Assembly (NCBI GenBank): GCA_020055645.1
Contig: CM034546.1
Coordinates: forward strand, 248,001 to 312,000
Origin: Tomocerus qinae
Lineage: Eukaryota > Arthropoda > Collembola > Entomobryomorpha > Tomoceridae
Direction of reading: 5' to 3'
Length of the DNA stretch: 64,000 nt
Both the position numbers and the translations under genes were made by a program. The notes below the pieces were generated by a model. That model made no database searches, was not told the origin of the DNA, and saw only the letters and a list, made by a program, of their open reading frames with translations. The first letter of the stretch is position 1, and every line of letters starts with the position of its first letter. Shown in pieces: positions 58,490-64,000 of this stretch.

Positions 58490-59019
58490 AGAATGTCATG
58501 ATGTGAACAAATTTAACAGTAAAGAAAATTGATATTTGTATCCACTTCCGACTTTCCGAGTAAATAAGATTAGGTCGTCGGTATGTAGTATGTCGGGTCT
58601 TAAGTTTTACCGCCACCGGACTAACAGCCAGGTTCAATTGGCTTAGGTCAGCATATTCTCAGTCGAGTCTTTTGCTCCGGCTAAGAAAAGTCATCGATAG
58701 CCAATAACACAACATGTGGAACGTATTTCTTAGGCAGCGACACACGCACACGACAAACCTTCTTATGGGGTTAGAGATAGTAAATATAACATCTACTTGA
58801 GTGAAGCTTTAACGCTTTAAGCAATGCATTGACTGAGTGTAAGTAAATACCAATAAAGCATATTAAGATGACAATTATTCTCTTCTTGAAGCTAACTGTG
58901 ACAACGTTACACGGTTGTTTGATTGTTATAAAGCACTGATTTCAATTCGTGTAATTGATGGGTCTATGATGTCACGTTAATAAAGCTGAACTTGAACTTA
59001 GCACTAATTACGGGCGTAG
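58490..59019. other. 3' flank of the receptor-like gene
   Basis: No gene recognised. Confidence 0.4.
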
Positions 59020-60619
59020 TTAGAATCGAATGGACATGATCATATCAATGGAAAAATCAACGACGATGCTTGTCGTTGCCAATGAGGTGCCTTGGTCAAT
59101 TGGAAAGAAAGGGCCAATTTGTATAATGATAGGCCTCATGGACATTCCTCCTTTCCTCAACTCTGCGTTGTGTGAGTTGATGCAGCGATGGATGAAAGAT
59201 TTAGATAGATCCTGAGTTAGAGCAGCATCTGGTATGTACATCATAAACCCAAATGTCAATATGGCAGACACCGAGGGCATTAGGAAATAGCCGGGCATTG
59301 GGATGATGTCGTACATTTTGATAGTCGCGAAATTGCAGATGACCGCTATACAGACCGTGATGGAGAACAATGTAGGTGCGGCGTAGAAACCGAGAATTGT
59401 GGCCATATTATTTAACAACTTTGTCGATTGGTACATTTGCATTTGCAGTTTGGGTTTCCTTTTCAGCTGACCAATCGCCATTTTCCCGTTCCCTGTGACA
59501 TTTGTTTCCGACAGCACTGAGAGCCAGAAATTTGTGCCGTTGATGTAGATCAGCAACATCATGACCGATAGCATCATGGGACCCCAAATGTAGATCCCGC
59601 AAACACTGATGGCGTAGAAGCTGGCTGCTTTAACGAAAGGCTTGTAGTTGTCGTAGATTTCGGGAAGAAAATCGATGACCAGCCTTTGCAGTGGATCCAT
59701 TGGAGAGAAGAAGGACAAAAATGCACCGAAGATTGTCGTCAATCCAGCTGCAGGGAGAAAAAGAAGCATCCCCCTTTCGTATCCACGAATCTTTTCCTTT
59801 TTGCCTTTTGGCAGAGGACAGAGTTGAGCTGTTATTACAGATTACAGAGCATGAGAATATGCAAATGTTAGAATGGATTGTAATAATTACTCTACTAAAA
59901 CCATTATAAACATCTTTTCATTGGAAAGATTCAGAATTTCCTAACTTTCGACTCGGCGTTCACAGCGTCCCTTTACTATTGCCAAGAAGTGGAAATAAAT
60001 CGATAGGAATAATTAAAACCTAATTGAAAAGATGTTTTCATTCTTTCAATAAAATCATTTTTGTATCACTCTCTAAAGAAATCCGAGTATAAAATCAAAT
60101 CAGATTTCGTTTTAAATAATGAATTAAATTTTAACCCTTTTCTAGATATTGGTACTATTTTATATGTACTCTGTGATATATTCGACAATTTGCTTGTCCT
60201 CAATTCCATTCTATAGAGCTACTTTCAAATATTATAAACTTTTGCTCTGTACCTTTCCAGCGTATATCCAAATGAATTGCAGCATTCATGGTATCCACGA
60301 AGTCTTCAGCTTGATATATTATACAAGTGGCTACGGCTGTTGATCCAAAGATGATGAGGAAAAAAAATATGTACATGATGATTTGATGCGGCAGGAAATT
60401 GGGATCCCGAACGAATATTTCCTTCAAGAGGCGGAGTGGCATGAAAATGGTCAATACCCAGCCGAAAATGCTTGCCGAGTAAACATGAAGTTTGTTCAGG
60501 ATTTCAGTATTCAAGCTGGCCAATTTGGCTTTAGAGTCCCAATTGAAAAAACTGCATCTTATAAATCTGTATGCAGTAAAATACTTGGTCAGTGCTTGCA
60601 TAGCAGCCTCTGTGGCCAT
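59020..60619 (-). CDS. Seven-transmembrane receptor-like protein, paralogue of 23.8-25.4 kb, two exons
   Basis: Exon 1 is 60253-60619 (367 bp, exactly as in the paralogue) and exon 2 is 59020-59828; the phase 1 junction gives 391 residues. I chose the internal ATG at 60619 (MATEAAMQALTKYF) because it aligns with the paralogue's start; the frame is open to 60658. Segments: TM1 'FGWVLTIFMPLRLLKEIFV', TM2 'IIMYIFFFLIIFGSTAVATC', TM3 'LPAAGLTTIFGAFLSFFSP', TM4 'YAISVCGIYIWGPMMLSVMM' with 'INGTNFWLSVLSE', TM5 and TM6 around 'ICNFATIKMYDIIPMPGYFL', the loop 'IIIQIGPFFPIDQGT', and TM7 'IVVDFSIDMIMSIRF'. Protein identity to the paralogue is roughly 55-60% by eye. A chemosensory role is inference from topology only. 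Confidence 0.82.
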
Positions 60620-60659
60620 ATCTGAACGGGACAGTGTTAAAAATACAAATGCAGACACG

Positions 60660-61290
60660 CTGGCTCAACATTTATGTAAAGCATAAAAGGAAGGAAGAGA
60701 TTCTGGGATAAATATAAATGAAACTTCAGCATTAGGAATGGTAAAACATTTGCATTTATTATTAACTTTATTTTTACTTCAAATAATTGTCAAAATAATG
60801 TCGAAACAAAACAACTTTGCTCTATATATAGTTTGTTGACTATTTTGCTATTTTTAGTATATACTTAAGTTGATATAAGCATTGCCGTTTTAAAATGATT
60901 TTAAAATGTTTAAGGTTAATCTAATTCATACAGTGCAAATTTTATTACTATAATATATTGCATACACTTCATACACACAACGCATACTAATATACATAGA
61001 CACAACAGTTCCATAAATGCTTCTAAAACCTTAAATTAAAGCTGCTTTCATTTAATTGACTTTTCCATTTTAATTCTAATTTCAATAGTGGTAGCAGTAT
61101 GTATTTATTGATTGTTTGGCAAGCAGTAACAATCATATCATAATATTACAAAAGGCTGCGAATTAACGTGTATGGCACACACAGGAATTTTTGCATGGCA
61201 AGAAATTTCATCGAACAGTCGTACATTTGTGTGGTACGTTATAGAAAACCGAGGGGTATTGTATGGAAAGTAAAGGACCTATGTATGGTA
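60660..61290. other. 5' flank of the receptor-like gene and intergenic DNA
   Basis: No gene recognised. Confidence 0.4.
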
Positions 61291-61299
61291 CTGATACAA

Positions 61300-61756
61300 A
61301 ATTGTTCCTTCAAGCATGTTACACAATGCCTACCCATTACCCCAAAATTGTGACTTTGATGATGTAAATATTTAGTCATTGCAAGTACATTTATGTGTGT
61401 ATGAAAGTATTTGTGTGATTTTGAAAATAACAGGAACAAATTAATTGCAATATTATTTCGTCATTTTATATTCTTTTAAGGTATGTTATGGTATTAAAGT
61501 TGTCTTAAATACAAGAGATAAAGTGCATTTATTAAAATGGGGTGCATTGAGTATTTAGCTATTCGGAGCATTGAAAAACAGGTTAAAAACGCGTGAAAAA
61601 TAACATACCTTCTCTGTTTCCTGTTATTTTCAAAATCACACAAATAAAAATGATGTACTTGCAATGACTAAATATTTACATCCTCAAAGTCACAATTTTG
61701 GGGTAATGGGTGGGCATCTAGATGCAGCAGTGTAACATGTTTGAAGGAAATATTCC
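61300..61756. repeat. Long inverted repeat (arms about 140 bp)
   Basis: The left arm 61300-61440 ('ccaaaattgtgactttgatg', 'tagtcattgcaagtacat', 'gattttgaaaataacagg') is the inverse of the right arm 61611-61756 ('cctgttattttcaaaatc', 'gtacttgcaatgactaaata', 'tcacaattttggggtaatgg'). Shorter inner arms (aaggtatgttat near 61478; ataacatacctt near 61600) extend the pairing towards a loop of about 110 bp. No TIR hallmark or target duplication is seen. Confidence 0.85.
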
Positions 61757-62590
61757 TATTTTCCCATTACAAGACATTTCATTGACAAGATTGAATTTAA
61801 GTGTTTACTAAATAATATTAATAATTCTAAATAATAGGTAGATATAAAGTTTCTTGTTCTTATAGCTATTTTCCAAAACATAAAATTTATTTGCAATTAT
61901 AGGCGTATATTATTGAATATAGTGTACTAGGAAGTTAGTACTTATATCTAAAACTTTTATAATGTGACTAGTGAACCCAGCTAAGGGGCAAATCTAGCAC
62001 TCAAGAGAAATTCAGCTGGCCACCCTTCTCAATAATAAAAACAATTTCGAAAACATCCCAATAGGTTATTATGTTAACTTTGTAAATACAAAGTATATTA
62101 TTTAAATTAAAATACTTTAATGTCTATAGTGGTGGATAAATTATATAGCTGCAGCCCCAACTCCCTGATAAAAAGGAATTTCCTAAACCAAAATAATAAC
62201 TGTAGATCGTAGCTTCAAATTAAGGAAAAAATGAAAGACTCCATTTAAAAAAAATCCTACAAAGTCAGTTACCCAGTACTGTTATTTAATTCTCTACAAA
62301 TGGTATGCCAACTGCCAAAAGAATCAAGAGGGTAGTAAAAAAGTAAACCCGCTCTACTAAAAAATTGTCGATATAGCAAAACCAATTTTTTAGAAGTTTT
62401 CAAATGCAATTTAATAAGCAACATTACGAAACGTCCCCTTTCGCTAATTATTTTCATTCAATCACTACTCACCGCCATTCAACCTTCTTATGTTAAATTC
62501 TATTATTGTTTAGATGTTATAATAATATGAGACGACTCGTTTCGGTTGTTTAGAGGAATTAAGCTGTTGAGCTTGCGCGTTTTGCTTTTT
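61757..62590. other. Intergenic DNA
   Basis: No gene recognised. Confidence 0.4.
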
Positions 62591-62591
62591 T

Positions 62592-62772
62592 GCTTCTAAG
62601 GCACATGCATATATTACGTGTGCAGTTGATGGGAGGAGGAGGTACTCAAAAGTGTTGCAGTCAGCGCTTGCGTTACACATGGGTGAGTGGATTTTGCGTT
62701 ACGCAATATATGCAGGTTCCCTAGGCTCTTCTACCAGACATAGATATATAGATATGTAGGTAAGTTTTTTCC
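62592..62772 (-). repeat. Dispersed repeat, copy 2 (inverted partner at 26.5-26.7 kb)
   Basis: The reverse complement shares the run from 'ctatatatctatgtctgg' to 'cacgtaatatatgcatgtgc' with 26525-26718. Confidence 0.75.
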
Positions 62773-62774
62773 TT

Positions 62775-63430
62775 CTGCGTTTATTATATTCACAATTCAA
62801 TTCACAATTTTTATATTTACCGATTCTGGAAGCTCTTAACCAATATTATGACTTTTTGTCTACAGCTAACGTACCCTAGATTTAGTCGTAACTGTGTTAC
62901 AAAGCGTATGGCTTTACACCGAAATAAAGTAGCCCCAATTGACAGTACGGGAGGATGGCTCGGAATGAACGGTAATACAACTGAGTTCTTTTGTACTGTT
63001 CATTCAGCGTCAACCTGCATATTCTACGAACTGCCCTTACTAATTTTCAACATTATTTACAGGACAATTTCCTGTCGAAGCTGCAACTTCTGAATTGAAT
63101 AGAATTCTTAATTTTTTGAATTTTTGATGAAACAAATGTTACCCAAGCGTTATAAATCTTATTTTAATTTTGCCATTCGGAGCTTCTCTATGCCCTTTTG
63201 TAATTATTAAACTGAAGTGAAATGTCATTCATTTAATTATTACTTCTCTGTGCCTATGCTATATTTTGTACCAAATTGCACTACCGGCATTATGTTTTAT
63301 TTTGGTGTTCGTAATTATCGTAATTTATGTTTTCTCGACTTTCGAGTGGCTAATAGGCATCTCCACTAAAAGATCGATCTCTCGAAGGCCATTCTTTTTA
63401 TCGGAGACAAAAGATAATTTCAAGTCGTCC
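62775..63430. other. Intergenic DNA
   Basis: No gene recognised. Confidence 0.4.
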
Positions 63431-63438
63431 TACAAGAG

Positions 63439-63603
63439 CAAGGACGTATCTAGAAATCAAATTAAGGGGGTGCTTAAACATACGAGCAGATTTTTCTTAT
63501 GTATAAAAGTACTTTCAACCTAATTTTGAGAATTATCTAGTGTGTTTTTGGGAAATTTAGGGGGTGCTTAAGCACCCTAGCACCCCCCCTAAATACGTCC
63601 TTG
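63439..63603 (+). mobile_element. hAT-type MITE with 8-bp target duplication
   Basis: Ends CAAGGACGTATCTAG and its inverse (TAAATACGTCCTTG), flanked on both sides by TACAAGAG (63431-63438 and 63604-63611). 8-bp duplications and CA-starting TIRs fit the hAT superfamily. The interior is 165 bp of non-coding text with GGGGGTGCTTAA near both ends. Confidence 0.85.
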
Positions 63604-63611
63604 TACAAGAG

Positions 63612-64000
63612 CTATCTGTGCCTAAGACTAATTAATCAGGGATTAAATTGTTGTTGTCGATACGTCACACCCACACCGTTTCTACTTTCTTGGGCATAAA
63701 TCTTTAATTTGGTGTGCAATTTTGGAACCATCACACTCCATTCTAAAGTAAATTTTCTAGATTACGGTCTATTCCTCATTTTAGATAATATGTGGGTAAT
63801 TCTGCTTGAAGCCGTAATTATATCTTTGTGTGAGGAAATTATTTCAAATTCTCATTCCTATTCTCGACAATGACTCCCTCTGGTAGATAGATATACCCGA
63901 AAGAAAATAGCAACATTAAGACCTCTCAGAATGTACTTTCCATTCTGCTACTTCAATCGATATTCTCCAATGATAATTGCCTAAATGTTTCTAGCTATAC
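63612..64000. other. Intergenic DNA to window end
   Basis: No gene recognised. Confidence 0.4.

Overview
The window looks like nuclear DNA of an arthropod, most likely a springtail (Collembola). It is AT-rich, its genes have short introns with GT-AG ends, and it carries an ionotropic receptor, a small family of seven-transmembrane receptor-like genes, R2-superfamily LINEs, a Ty3/gypsy retrotransposon and many MITEs and minisatellites. The springtail call is inference from gene content and style; no single sequence proves it.

Layout. 0.6-1.2 kb: short secreted beta-helix protein (+). 3.2-5.2 kb: intronless ionotropic receptor (+). 5.6-8.6 kb: complete 15-exon SLC13/INDY-type transporter (-), 593 codons when spliced. 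10.2-10.6 kb: relic of a seven-transmembrane receptor exon. 10.8-18.3 kb: R2-superfamily LINE split by a young Ty3/gypsy element, with a 141-bp duplication of LINE sequence on both sides. 18.5-20.0 kb: internally deleted and inverted Ginger-like DNA transposon with TATG target duplications. 20.8-21.9 kb: large foldback element built from a perfect 18-bp palindrome. 22.9-25.4 kb: receptor relic and an intact two-exon receptor gene (-). 26-28 kb: MITEs and dispersed repeats.

29.0-39.6 kb is the most interesting part. Two divergently oriented genes encode proteins that join a P-loop GTPase domain to MACPF (membrane-attack-complex/perforin) domains, one with a single MACPF and one with two. Between them lies a five-exon secreted protein resembling a beta/gamma-crystallin. 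The plus-strand gene starts with a clear signal peptide directly before its GTPase domain. The minus-strand gene lacks one, but the crystallin-like gene sits only 154 bp upstream on the same strand and an in-frame splice could fuse the two. Both GTPase-MACPF proteins end in cysteine-rich tails. I read this as a candidate secreted pore-forming defence locus; that role is inference from domain content.

40.8-42.4 kb: complete seven-exon PHB-depolymerase-like esterase (+), possibly acquired from microbes. 42.8-44.8 kb: degenerate inverted word-repeats. 46.3-46.8 kb: receptor pseudogene. 46.9-49.9 kb: nearly whole R2-superfamily LINE (-) with two frameshifts. 51.4-58.5 kb: repeat-dominated, with a roughly 310-bp tandem repeat, several minisatellites (20, 33, 38 and 54 bp) and a roughly 100-bp 28S rRNA fragment covering the site used by R2 elements. 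59.0-60.6 kb: second intact two-exon receptor gene (-). 61.3-61.8 kb: long inverted repeat. 63.4-63.6 kb: hAT-type MITE with 8-bp target duplication.

The host genes do not form an operon-like unit, except that the GTPase-MACPF and crystallin-like genes are plausibly a functional neighbourhood. Exon coordinates below were worked out by hand from splice signals, reading frame and paralogue comparison.
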